DNA from: Halolamina pelagica
Lineage (GTDB): Archaea > Halobacteriota > Halobacteria > Halobacteriales > Haloferacaceae
Length of the DNA stretch: 64,000 bases
Assembly: GCF_900115675.1 (NCBI RefSeq)
Contig: NZ_FOXI01000002.1
Location: 62,001-126,000 of the forward strand
Direction: 5' to 3'
The translations under genes were made by a program, and so were the position numbers. How positions within the stretch are numbered: the stretch's first letter is position 1; every line of letters starts with the position of its first letter. Shown piece after piece: positions 17,819 through 25,143 of the stretch. A model generated the notes under the pieces. It did not search any database, was not told where the DNA came from, and saw nothing but the letters and a program-made list of their open reading frames with translations.

Positions 17819-18226
17819 ATGCCGTACGAACTGCACGAGTCGCCGCCGACGGTCGACCGGTTTCTCGAACTCCGGGACGCCGCGGGGATGTCCGAGCGCT
17901 CCCGCGAGGCCGTCGAACGGGGGCTCCCGAACAGCGACTACGCCGTGACTGTCGTCGACGGCACGGGCGAGACGGTCGGAATGGCCCGGGTCGTGGGCGA
18001 CGGCGGGTCGGTGTTCCACGTCTGCGACATGGTCGTGCACCCCGATCACCAGGGACAGGGGCTGGGAAGCCGGATGATGGACGCGCTGATGGACTGGATC
18101 GACGGGACCGCGCCGCCGAAGGCGTACGTGAACCTGCTGGCGGACGTGGACGGCTTCTACGAGCAGTGGGGGTTCGAACGGACGGCACCCGCCTCGAGGG
18201 GGATGTACTACCGCGTCGAGGAGTGA
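17819..18226 (+). CDS. GNAT-family N-acetyltransferase
   Basis: A 135-residue GNAT protein. The acetyl-CoA pyrophosphate loop is HPDHQGQGLGSRMMDAL, preceded by the VCDMVV strand. The acceptor is unknown. It starts 16 nt after psmA and may be cotranscribed with it. Downstream lies a repeat-rich intergenic region (18227-18401) shared with the convergent winged-helix gene. Confidence 0.85.
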   Translation: MPYELHESPPTVDRFLELRDAAGMSERSREAVERGLPNSDYAVTVVDGTGETVGMARVVGDGGSVFHVCDMVVHPDHQGQGLGSRMMDALMDWIDGTAPPKAYVNLLADVDGFYEQWGFERTAPASRGMYYRVEE

Positions 18227-18247
18227 GTCGGTGCGGTCGTCGACGCC

Positions 18248-18398
18248 CCGTCGTGGGGCAGACACGATTACGGCGTTGGTTCCGTGGCCCCACGACGGAG
18301 CGTGCGGCAGGTTGCTCGCCGTGATTGGGTAGAACACGATCACGGCAACAAGCTCTCCGGCCGAGACGCGGGGGTCTCGGCTGGTCGCGAGCCGTGAT
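18248..18398. repeat. Inverted-repeat array between two convergent genes
   Basis: This intergenic stretch holds three nested symmetric structures. A perfect 12-bp inverted repeat (CCGTCGTGGGGC at 18248-18259 and its complement at 18287-18298) encloses a 27-nt loop. An 8-bp repeat pairs 18318-18325 with 18339-18346. A perfect 8-bp hairpin with a 6-nt loop lies at 18360-18381. The core GATYACGGC recurs four times (18263-18274, 18318-18325, 18335-18346, 18391-18398) in alternating orientation. It could act as a bidirectional terminator, a structured RNA or a protein-binding array. Confidence 0.55.
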
Positions 18399-18401
18399 CG
18401 G

Positions 18402-18749
18402 TCAGTACTCCTCGTAGGCGAGGTTCATCAACCACTGCGAGAAGGCGTCGGACTGGGCGTCGACCTCCTCCTCGCCGATGAAGGGAGTGAGCATGTCCCC
18501 GGCCATCAGCAGGGAGAAGTCGAGGTCGCGCGTCCGCGGTTTCAGCAGGTAGGTGTTGTGGCCGTTGTACACCGCTTCCTCGCGCTGGATCAGCTCCTGC
18601 TCGGCGAGTGACTCCGCGATCCGACTGCCCTTTCGCGAGGAGATGTCCAGCTCCTTCCAGAAGTCGCTCTGGTAGATGCCGCCGCTCTCGCGGATCAGCT
18701 CGAGGGCCTGCCGCTCGTCTTCGCTGAGGTCGTAGTCGGCCGCGCTCAT
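18402..18749 (-). CDS. Winged-helix (MarR-like) transcription regulator
   Basis: A 115-residue protein. Residues 8-70 form a winged helix: YQSDFWKELDISSRKGSRIAE looks like helix 2 and the recognition helix, then a wing ending NGHNTYLL. The C-terminal 40 residues are acidic and may dimerise. No ligand site is recognisable. Haloarchaea carry many such small regulators. It is divergent from the glutaredoxin gene 89 bp away, which is a possible target. Confidence 0.75.
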   Translation of the reverse strand: MSAADYDLSEDERQALELIRESGGIYQSDFWKELDISSRKGSRIAESLAEQELIQREEAVYNGHNTYLLKPRTRDLDFSLLMAGDMLTPFIGEEEVDAQSDAFSQWLMNLAYEEY

Positions 18750-18838
18750 GTTGTGCGACGGTTGACGGGCCGGAGGTTAAAGGCTACCGTCCCCGCGGCG
18801 CAACCGTTATCCGAACAAGCCACCTACCTCGTACCGAC

Positions 18839-19180
18839 ATGAGCTCCCAGAGCGAACTTACCGAGGAGGAAGTCCGCGAGCGGGTCGAGGAAGTTCTCGA
18901 AGAGAACGAAGTCGTCCTGTTCATGAAGGGCAACCGCCTGATGCCCCAGTGTGGCTACTCCCAGCGCGCGGTCCAGCTGATCTCGCAGTACCGCGCGGAG
19001 TTCGAGACCGTCGACGTGCTGCCGGCGCTCCCGCAGTACCGGTCCGTGCTCGAGGAGAAGTCCGACTGGGAGACGATCCCCCAGACGTACGTCGACGGCG
19101 AGTTCGTCGGCGGCAGCGACATCCTCGCGGAGCTCGACGAGCGCGACGAGCTCGCGGAGACGGTTCACGCCAGCGCCTGA
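18839..19180 (+). CDS. Monothiol glutaredoxin (Grx4-type)
   Basis: A 113-residue thioredoxin-fold protein. The active site is CGYS (38-41), equivalent to the CGFS of monothiol glutaredoxins. It is preceded by the VVLFMKGNRLMPQ strand-loop and followed by IPQTYVDGEFVGGSDIL (cis-Pro TIPQ and glutathione-binding GGSD). Such proteins carry or insert Fe-S clusters. An IscA-like gene lies 0.8 kb away, consistent with an Fe-S role. Confidence 0.9.
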   Translation: MSSQSELTEEEVRERVEEVLEENEVVLFMKGNRLMPQCGYSQRAVQLISQYRAEFETVDVLPALPQYRSVLEEKSDWETIPQTYVDGEFVGGSDILAELDERDELAETVHASA

Positions 19181-19293
19181 ACCACGGGCAACAACAGCTA
19201 AAAGGACAGACGGCCTAGAACCGGCGTACTCGTACGGTTATCGCCACTCGCCGCCCACCGAACTCCCACACCAATCCCATCCCACACCCACAA

Positions 19294-19860
19294 ATGACTG
19301 GTCGCGTATTCCGACTCCATTCGACCCTCGAACTGCCACTCGAAGACCTCGAAGAGTTTCTGGAGGATCCGGATCTCCCGCCCGAACTCGACGACGTCGA
19401 ACTCACCCGCCGGAACAACACCCTGATCCTGAAAGCCGTCGCGGAGGACGCCGACATCGGCAAGTACACCCCGACGGCTCAGCTCAAAGCGAGCGTCTCG
19501 GAGACCCGCGTCTACGAGGAGGAGCCGCCGAAGACCGCCCCGACCTGGGGCTCGGAGGAGGAAGAGGAGGAGATCCCCTCCGAACTCGTCGAGTTCGCCT
19601 GCTTCAAGGGCGACCGCGAGACGGTGCTCCAGAACAGCGCGCTGCGGTTCCCGATGTTCCTCGTGCTCCGCGAGCTGGCGCTGCTCTCAGAGAAGGGCAC
19701 GCTGACCGCCGTTCTGGAGAAAGACGACGACCTGCAGGCGGTCCGCATCGTCGAAGGCGAGGAACGTCCCGCGAGCGTCGAAGTCGTCGAGAACCCCCGA
19801 CAGGGCAACGGCGAGGACGGCGGCGTCAACTGGCGGGACAACGAGTTCATCTCGGAGTGA
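19294..19860 (+). CDS. Conserved haloarchaeal protein of unknown function
   Basis: A 188-residue, highly acidic soluble protein. The N-terminal half is rich in short strands (GRVFRLHSTLELPLEDL, then RRNNTLILKAVAED). The middle carries a run of six glutamates, and the C terminus is Gly/Asp/Asn-rich. I recall near-identical starts in other haloarchaeal genomes but no function. It lies between the glutaredoxin and the convergent iscA-like gene. Confidence 0.72.
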   Translation: MTGRVFRLHSTLELPLEDLEEFLEDPDLPPELDDVELTRRNNTLILKAVAEDADIGKYTPTAQLKASVSETRVYEEEPPKTAPTWGSEEEEEEIPSELVEFACFKGDRETVLQNSALRFPMFLVLRELALLSEKGTLTAVLEKDDDLQAVRIVEGEERPASVEVVENPRQGNGEDGGVNWRDNEFISE

Positions 19861-19966
19861 CGCTGTAGAAGAACTCGACGTTTCGCTGGGGGACTGAGTT
19901 CACTCGCAGAATCGTCTCGGAAACGGCTGTGCAGTGCTTCTCCAGACTCCGTAGACCCGTCTCCAC
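19847..19966 (-). CDS. Possible 39-residue ORF downstream of the iscA-like gene
   Basis: A GTG-initiated frame 9 nt after the iscA-like stop on the same strand, ending inside the 3' end of the convergent gene. The peptide runs LEKHCTAVSETIL, then VNSVPQRNVEFFYSVTPR. It is much less acidic than its neighbours and its DNA is lower in GC. It may be a real small protein, or the remnant of a coding or mobile sequence. Confidence 0.3.
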   Translation of the reverse strand: METGLRSLEKHCTAVSETILRVNSVPQRNVEFFYSVTPR

Positions 19967-19975
19967 GGGCCGTAA

Positions 19976-20326
19976 TCACCGAAACGAGAGCCCGCAACCA
20001 CACTGCTGGTTCGCGTTCGGGTTGTCGATCCGGAATCCCGTCCCGTGGACCGACCGCGTGTGGTCGATCTCGGCGCCCTCGACGTACTCGACCGCCGCCG
20101 GATCGACGAACACGTTCACGCCGTCACGATCGCGGACGAGATCGTCCGTCTCCGGCGATCCGACCAGGTCGAACCGGTAGGAGAGGCCCGCGCACCCGCC
20201 GCGTTCGACAGCGACGCGGAGGCCGGCGGCGGTCGGGTCGAGCCCCTGTGAGCCAAGCAGCGACGCCAGCCGTTCGTCGGCGTCGGCCGTGAGCGAGAGC
20301 AATCGGTCCGCGGACTTGCGACCCAT
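19976..20326 (-). CDS. HesB/IscA-family iron-sulfur cluster assembly protein
   Basis: A 116-residue A-type carrier. The three conserved cysteines are Cys45 (GGCAGLSY), Cys109 and Cys111 (the C-terminal CGCG signature). They bind an Fe-S cluster or iron for transfer to apoproteins. ATG 20326 is preceded by gtttatgc on this strand at about 27 nt, a TATA-like position for a leaderless message. The longer open frame upstream (to 21052) is antisense to the next gene. Confidence 0.9.
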   Translation of the reverse strand: MGRKSADRLLSLTADADERLASLLGSQGLDPTAAGLRVAVERGGCAGLSYRFDLVGSPETDDLVRDRDGVNVFVDPAAVEYVEGAEIDHTRSVHGTGFRIDNPNANQQCGCGLSFR

Positions 20327-20521
20327 CGTTACTCGTGTCCCGAGGTGGCCGGCATAAACCTCGCGACTCCCCACGCGGCGCGCGGAGGAGCCCCTATCGG
20401 CGCCGCAAGCGGGAACCGAACCTTTCTCCCCCCGAGGACCCGACCCGCTCCCCATGTGCATCGCCCGCGACCCGCCCGGAACCGAACACGCCGTCGACCG
20501 CGTTCGCCACGGTGGACGCCG

Positions 20522-20986
20522 ATGACCGACGAGGACAGTCCGGATGACCTCCCGGCGGGCGACGACCTCGACCACGCGCTGCCGGCAGCCGACCTGCAGT
20601 ACCCGACCCTCGAGTTCGACGAGGGGTGCATCGACGACGACGGCTCGTTCGACCTCTCGGCGGAGGCCGACCGGGAGGCGATGAGCGAGGCGGCCGAGGG
20701 CGTCGCCGGTGCGCTGTCGAGCCACGACCTCGCGGTCGAGACCGAGGCGGGGTACACCGCGTTCGGCGTGGGCCCGAAGTCGGTCGAGGCGTCGTTCGAC
20801 CCCGACGAGGGCGAACTGGCGGTGACGCTGCGCCTCTCGGCGAAGGCGATGGCCGTCGACGACGGCTCGGGGGAACGAGTCGGCTCCCGGGGCGACGCCG
20901 GATTCGTTCCGGAGTCGATGCTGACCGACGACGGCGACGACTACCGGTGCTACCGCTGGATCGACGATCCCGAGTCCCCCGAGTGA
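20522..20986 (+). CDS. Acidic haloarchaeal protein of unknown function
   Basis: A 154-residue acidic protein with no membrane segment. Residues about 25-120 alternate predicted strands and helices (LEFDEGCIDDDGSF, VEASFDPDEGELAVTLRLSAKAM). ATG at 20522 gives MTDEDSPDD, a plausible haloarchaeal N terminus. An upstream in-frame ATG at 20345 would add 59 residues of low-complexity, unlikely sequence. No family recognised. Confidence 0.6.
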   Translation: MTDEDSPDDLPAGDDLDHALPAADLQYPTLEFDEGCIDDDGSFDLSAEADREAMSEAAEGVAGALSSHDLAVETEAGYTAFGVGPKSVEASFDPDEGELAVTLRLSAKAMAVDDGSGERVGSRGDAGFVPESMLTDDGDDYRCYRWIDDPESPE

Positions 20987-21058
20987 TCGGCATCGGACCG
21001 GCGCGAGGCGGGTAACCGCCCGACTCGGTCGGTCGGCCCGCGAATCGAACACAAGACC

Positions 21059-21086
21059 TTTGATGATTCGTAATTACATCTAATTA
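21059..21086 (+). promoter_or_regulatory. Promoter with two TAATTA sites one helical turn apart
   Basis: An AT-rich island directly before the PAPS-reductase-like gene. A TATA-like tttgatgatt (about 21059-21068) lies 27 nt before the ATG, so the transcript is probably leaderless. The self-complementary hexamer TAATTA occurs at 21071-21076 and again at 21081-21086, exactly 10 bp apart and overlapping the expected start site. That layout suggests a dimeric repressor site. Confidence 0.5.
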
Positions 21087-21090
21087 GACG

Positions 21091-22059
21091 ATGACCGAGT
21101 TCCCCGATTACCTGAACGTCGACTACACGGACGGCGAGGGCGAGTCCCCGGAGGACTACCCGAGCCTACAGCACAAGATCGAGAAGGCCATCGAGGTCAC
21201 GCGGCAGGGACTCGAGGAGTACGAGAACCCCGCGATCATGTGGACCGGCGGGAAGGACTCCACCCTCACGCTCTACTTCGTGAAGGAGGTCGCCGAGAGG
21301 CACGACCTCGAGATGCCGCCGGCGGTGTTCCTGGATCACTACCAGCACTTCGACGAACTCATCGACTTCGTCGAGCGCTGGGCCGACGAGTGGGACCTCG
21401 ACGTGATCTTCGCGCGCAACGAAGACGTGGGCGCGTACGTCGAGGAACACGACCTCACGCCGGGCGACGACATCGAGATCTCGGCGCTCAACGAACAGAA
21501 CCGGCACCACATCCGGAACATCCTCGAGTACGAGGAGGACACGTTCCCGTTCCTGCTCGACACGTACGTCGGCAACCACCTGCTGAAGACGGTGCCGCTG
21601 AACAACGCCATCGAGGAGTACGACATCGACGGCATCGTCTCCGGCGTCCGCTGGGACGAGCAGGAGGCCCGCGCCGACGAGACGTTCTTCAGCCCGCGTC
21701 ACGACCCCGACATCTATCCGCCCCACGACCGCATCCAGCCGATCCTGCAGTTCGACGAGCGTGCGGTCTGGGACGCGTTCTGGCACTACGTCGTGCCCGA
21801 CACCGTCGAGGGGTTCCCGGAGGACGGCTACGTCCCCGACGACGCCGACGACCTGCCCAACGGCCTGACGCAGGACGACATCCCGGTCTCGCCGAAGTAC
21901 TTCGCGGGCTTCCGCTCGCTCGGCTCGGAGGTCTCCACCGAGAAGAGCGAGGAGGAACCCGCGTGGCACCAGGACCTCGAGAACACCACCGAACGCGCCG
22001 GCCGCGCCCAGGACAAGGAGGACCTCATGGAGCGCCTCCGCGACCTGGGCTACATGTAA
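21091..22059 (+). CDS. PAPS reductase / adenylyl-sulfate family protein (PP-loop)
   Basis: A 322-residue protein of the phosphoadenosine-phosphosulfate-reductase/CysD superfamily. The PP-loop is WTGGKDS (51-57), binding the phosphates of an adenylylated substrate. SGVRWDEQEARADE matches the second nucleotide-contact motif. No C-terminal CxxC or KRT.ECG motif of true PAPS reductase is seen, so an adenylyltransferase-like or sulfur-transfer role is as likely as reduction. It has its own promoter with a paired palindromic element. Confidence 0.8.
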   Translation: MTEFPDYLNVDYTDGEGESPEDYPSLQHKIEKAIEVTRQGLEEYENPAIMWTGGKDSTLTLYFVKEVAERHDLEMPPAVFLDHYQHFDELIDFVERWADEWDLDVIFARNEDVGAYVEEHDLTPGDDIEISALNEQNRHHIRNILEYEEDTFPFLLDTYVGNHLLKTVPLNNAIEEYDIDGIVSGVRWDEQEARADETFFSPRHDPDIYPPHDRIQPILQFDERAVWDAFWHYVVPDTVEGFPEDGYVPDDADDLPNGLTQDDIPVSPKYFAGFRSLGSEVSTEKSEEEPAWHQDLENTTERAGRAQDKEDLMERLRDLGYM

Positions 22060-22148
22060 CGCGCGGCGAACCGACCGCACGACCGCCGCGATCGCCGTCA
22101 TAGCTGTTCGCCGTTTTACACATCAGTTTCATATAGGAATTTTAACGG

Positions 22149-22158
22149 TATATTTTTT
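22149..22158 (+). promoter_or_regulatory. TATA box of the 46-aa peptide gene
   Basis: TATATTTTTT centred about 30 nt before the ATG at 22183, inside an AT-rich patch (22125-22160) that stands out in this GC-rich sequence. It is flanked by ggta and tacc, a short inverted repeat. The spacing implies a nearly leaderless transcript and a strong promoter. Confidence 0.6.
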
Positions 22159-22182
22159 ACCACCTCAATTCAGGAACGGAAC

Positions 22183-22323
22183 ATGGAATCCAACAGTTCC
22201 AGCATGGCGGCGTACCTCGCGGAACACCCGAAGATGGTCGGCGTCCTGTTCACGATGCTGGTGGTGCTCTCGCAGGCCAGCGGTATCGTCGCGGCCGGCC
22301 AGGGGACTACTGTCGGTCCCTGA
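22183..22323 (+). CDS. Small haloarchaeal membrane peptide (DUF7503-like)
   Basis: A 46-residue peptide. A short polar N terminus (MESNSSSMAAYLAEHPKM) is followed by one hydrophobic span VGVLFTMLVVLSQASGIVAA and a Gly-rich tail ending TTVGP. I recall many haloarchaeal genomes carrying peptides of the pattern YLAEHPR.IG.LFTM...LSQAG...AAG, which I believe Pfam calls DUF7503; this is from memory. Its last 17 nt overlap the 3' end of the convergent CHAT gene. A strong AT-rich promoter precedes it. Confidence 0.75.
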   Translation: MESNSSSMAAYLAEHPKMVGVLFTMLVVLSQASGIVAAGQGTTVGP

Positions 22324-24382
22324 GCGTCGACAGATCGACCGAGTTCGTCCACCAGAGTTCGCCGTCGACGACGATGGGGATGCGGTGATCGCTCAGTCGC
22401 TCCACCAGCCGCTCGTAGGTGACGGTGAACGTCGCCATCTCGCCCACCGCGAGGTACTGCGTGCCGTTCTCCTCGATGTACGGGCGAGTCATCGAGCCGA
22501 CGTTGTACGTCGCCGTCGGGTACTCGTGGTACGTGACGGTCACTCGCTCCGGCCCCCGCTCGTCGCAGGTGAGCAACAGCGGCGTCCCGGAGTCGGACTG
22601 TGAGATCGTGACGCGCCCGTCGCCGACGACCACGTAGTTCTGCCGCGAGATCCGGATACGGCGGATCACGTCCAGCGCCCCGTGGAAGTCGAAGCCGGCG
22701 TCGAGCAGGCGGGCCAGGTGCCGGCCGGTCGTGGTCGCTTTCGCGTTGCTCACGCTGGTGAGCGTCGCCACCCCGCCGAAGGCGCCGGCATCGACGAGCG
22801 CCTGGCCCTGCTCGTAGGAGCGACAGCCGTTGAGCAGGAACGCCTCCACGCCCGTCCCCGAGAGGGTCCCCAGGTCGAGGTAGCCGTCGGCGCACTGCAC
22901 CCCCTCGTCCTCCACGTGACCGACGTAGTGGAGGAAGCTGGTCTCCGTTCGCAGCACCGACCGAAGTTCCCGCTTGGTCAGGTCGTTGTGGCGCCGCACC
23001 TCGAAGGTGAGCATGTCGAAGAAGCCGTACAGCTCCTCGTCGATCTCCTCGAGCATCGCCTCGTCGTTACAGACCAGCGTCACCGTCGTCGTGCTGTCGT
23101 CGGTCGGCTGGCGGCCGAGCCGTCGCCGGTAGGCGTCGACGGTCGGCTTCGAGGCGCCCATCGGGAACTGCTCGCCCACCCAGACGTGGCCGTACGTGTC
23201 CGTTTCGACCGGGGATCGAACCGACTCGGCTGTCGCGTGGGCGTTCTGTGTGGTCCGGCTCCCGCGGGGCGCCCCCCGCGCGTCGTCGGCCCGGAAGAAC
23301 TCCTCGAGTTCGTCGGGTTCCGTCGTCGCCGTGGATCGCTCCGCGAGCGGCGTCGGCGACCGGACGATCGCGAGGTCGTCGGCGACGAACGGCAGGATCG
23401 CCGCGTTCCGGGCCGCCGGCTCCACGTCCGCGGTGAGGTGCCAGTCCAGCAGGTCCTCGGTGGCGTCCCGCGGCACCGACAGGTAGGCGGCGGTCCGGCG
23501 GTCGATCGGCATCTCGTACCACCGCTCGGGGTCGATCGCCGTTCTGTCGGCCAGCGCCGCCCGCTCCCGGAGCGACACCGGGTAGAGCCCTTCCGTCCGG
23601 GCGACACAGTCGAGGAGGAAGCAGTGTCTGAGCGTGTCGGCCGCTGCCTCACCCAACTCGCCACGCAGGGGGACCGTCTCGTCGCCGGCGACGAGTTCCG
23701 GCATCGCGGCGCCGGTCCGGACGGCGGCGCCGAGGTAGTACGACAGGGGTGCGACGCTGAACACGCTCGCGTAGTCGTCGGGGACCCGGATCTCGATGCC
23801 CGTGGCCGGCCGTTCGATGCCGTCGGCGTCGAACGCCTCGCCGAACTCGAGCATGGGCGGATGCCCGCGGAGCGTCGGGAACGAGCGCTCCGGCGACGTG
23901 GTCTTGAGCGCCGAGGCGAACAGCGAGACCCCGCGGGCCACGCCGGCGGGCGTCTTCGGCACCGTGACGGTGCCGGCGGGGCGTCGGTGGGGCGAGCGAG
24001 CGCCGACGAGGACCGTCGACGGGCCGTCGAAGCTGATCCGGGTGCCCGACCCGGCGGTGGCGACCGTCGCGAAGGGGTCGATCCGGAGGTAGAGCTTCAT
24101 CGGCGTGTTCGTCGCCTCCACGAACGTCGTCGCCGTCACGGACTGTTCCGCGCCGGCCACCGCCCGGCGTCCGCTGCCGGCGGCGTCCCGGAGGTGGTAG
24201 TCGACCACCGTCGGCAGTGAGAGGCGGTCGGTCCGGATGTGGACCGCGGCGTCGATCGGGGCGGGGAACTGGTCGGTGGTCGCCGGCGCCGGCGAAACGC
24301 CGTCGGCGTTGACGACGTACTCGACCTCCTCGACCGTGTCGACGACCCGCAGGCCGCGCTCGGCGGTTTCGAACTCGATCAC
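22307..24382 (-). CDS. CHAT-domain (caspase-like) protein
   Basis: A 691-residue protein. The C-terminal third is a CHAT peptidase domain: the catalytic His is His489 in LHYVGHV and the catalytic Cys is Cys520 in FLLNGCRSYEQG, matching the family GH and (L/N)xC patterns. Residues 1 to about 400 form a large beta-rich and mixed N-terminal region with no known domain, and about 590-691 is a beta-rich tail. No signal peptide or membrane segment. GTG start at 24382 overlaps the stop of the upstream gene by 4 nt, giving translational coupling. CHAT proteases elsewhere execute programmed cell death or defence after activation by a partner. Here the partner and substrate are unknown. Confidence 0.82.
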   Translation of the reverse strand: MIEFETAERGLRVVDTVEEVEYVVNADGVSPAPATTDQFPAPIDAAVHIRTDRLSLPTVVDYHLRDAAGSGRRAVAGAEQSVTATTFVEATNTPMKLYLRIDPFATVATAGSGTRISFDGPSTVLVGARSPHRRPAGTVTVPKTPAGVARGVSLFASALKTTSPERSFPTLRGHPPMLEFGEAFDADGIERPATGIEIRVPDDYASVFSVAPLSYYLGAAVRTGAAMPELVAGDETVPLRGELGEAAADTLRHCFLLDCVARTEGLYPVSLRERAALADRTAIDPERWYEMPIDRRTAAYLSVPRDATEDLLDWHLTADVEPAARNAAILPFVADDLAIVRSPTPLAERSTATTEPDELEEFFRADDARGAPRGSRTTQNAHATAESVRSPVETDTYGHVWVGEQFPMGASKPTVDAYRRRLGRQPTDDSTTTVTLVCNDEAMLEEIDEELYGFFDMLTFEVRRHNDLTKRELRSVLRTETSFLHYVGHVEDEGVQCADGYLDLGTLSGTGVEAFLLNGCRSYEQGQALVDAGAFGGVATLTSVSNAKATTTGRHLARLLDAGFDFHGALDVIRRIRISRQNYVVVGDGRVTISQSDSGTPLLLTCDERGPERVTVTYHEYPTATYNVGSMTRPYIEENGTQYLAVGEMATFTVTYERLVERLSDHRIPIVVDGELWWTNSVDLSTLRDRQ

Positions 24383-25041
24383 GGTTCACCGAGGGCGACC
24401 CAACTGGTGGTACCTCGCCCCGGGAGGTGCCAGCGTTGCTCGGGGTCCGTCGCGGCGGTCCGGAGCTCCAACCGGGCGTCGAACACGGAGTCGAGGTCGG
24501 CGACGGCGTCGGAGTCCGGCGCCCGCGGCAGGTGGTAGTGACCGACCCCGCGGACACGGCGGACCGCACCGGTCAGCCGAGCGGTGAGGGTCCGGACGGC
24601 TTCGACCCCGTGGGCCTCGAGCAGCGTCTCGAGCGAGTAGACGCCGGCCCGGAGCACGGCGGGCGACGGCGTCCCGTCGGGCTCCCACTCGCGGATCTGG
24701 GCGTCGATACGGCGGACGGTGTCGTCGGCGCGTCCCGGCTGGACGGGGCTATCGGCGACCGCGTCGCCGCGGAGATCTGGCTCGCCGATCAGCGCCACCT
24801 CGTCGTCCTCGGGCGCGTACTCGCCCGGGAGCCACGCGGCGTCGTCGACGCCGCTGTCGGTGAGTGCGAGCACTCGGTAGCGCTCCTCGTCGGGGTGGCC
24901 CAGCAGGCGACGCGTCGCTCGGCGGGAGACGGCTTCCGGCACGTCCCCGATGACGAGCACCTGCGCCCCGCGGCGCTTGAGCTCCTGGAGCGTCCTCCGG
25001 ACGCTCCCGCCTCCGCGGCACGTCGCGACGGGCCGGCTCAT
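24379..25041 (-). CDS. RecA/KaiC-like protein with degenerate P-loop (DUF7504-like), partner of the CHAT protein
   Basis: A 220-residue protein. QVLVIGDVPEAVSRRATRRLLG sits where a Walker A loop would be, but lacks GxxxxGK, so it is probably not an active ATPase. The C-terminal RWHLPGRGTTSWVAL resembles the end of haloarchaeal DUF7504/KaiC-like proteins, from memory. ATG 25041 is preferred; an in-frame ATG at 25065 would add eight residues. The stop overlaps the CHAT GTG start, so the two are made together, suggesting a sensor or scaffold for the protease. It is divergent from the diphthine-ammonia ligase gene. Confidence 0.65.
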   Translation of the reverse strand: MSRPVATCRGGGSVRRTLQELKRRGAQVLVIGDVPEAVSRRATRRLLGHPDEERYRVLALTDSGVDDAAWLPGEYAPEDDEVALIGEPDLRGDAVADSPVQPGRADDTVRRIDAQIREWEPDGTPSPAVLRAGVYSLETLLEAHGVEAVRTLTARLTGAVRRVRGVGHYHLPRAPDSDAVADLDSVFDARLELRTAATDPEQRWHLPGRGTTSWVALGEP

Positions 25042-25143
25042 GCTCGGAGGTGACTGCCCCCGCATGAAAAACGTCGTGATGGTCCGAGCTGGAACCGGTC
25101 CCGAACCGGAGACGGTATGGCCGCGGATCGACTGGTAACCGCC

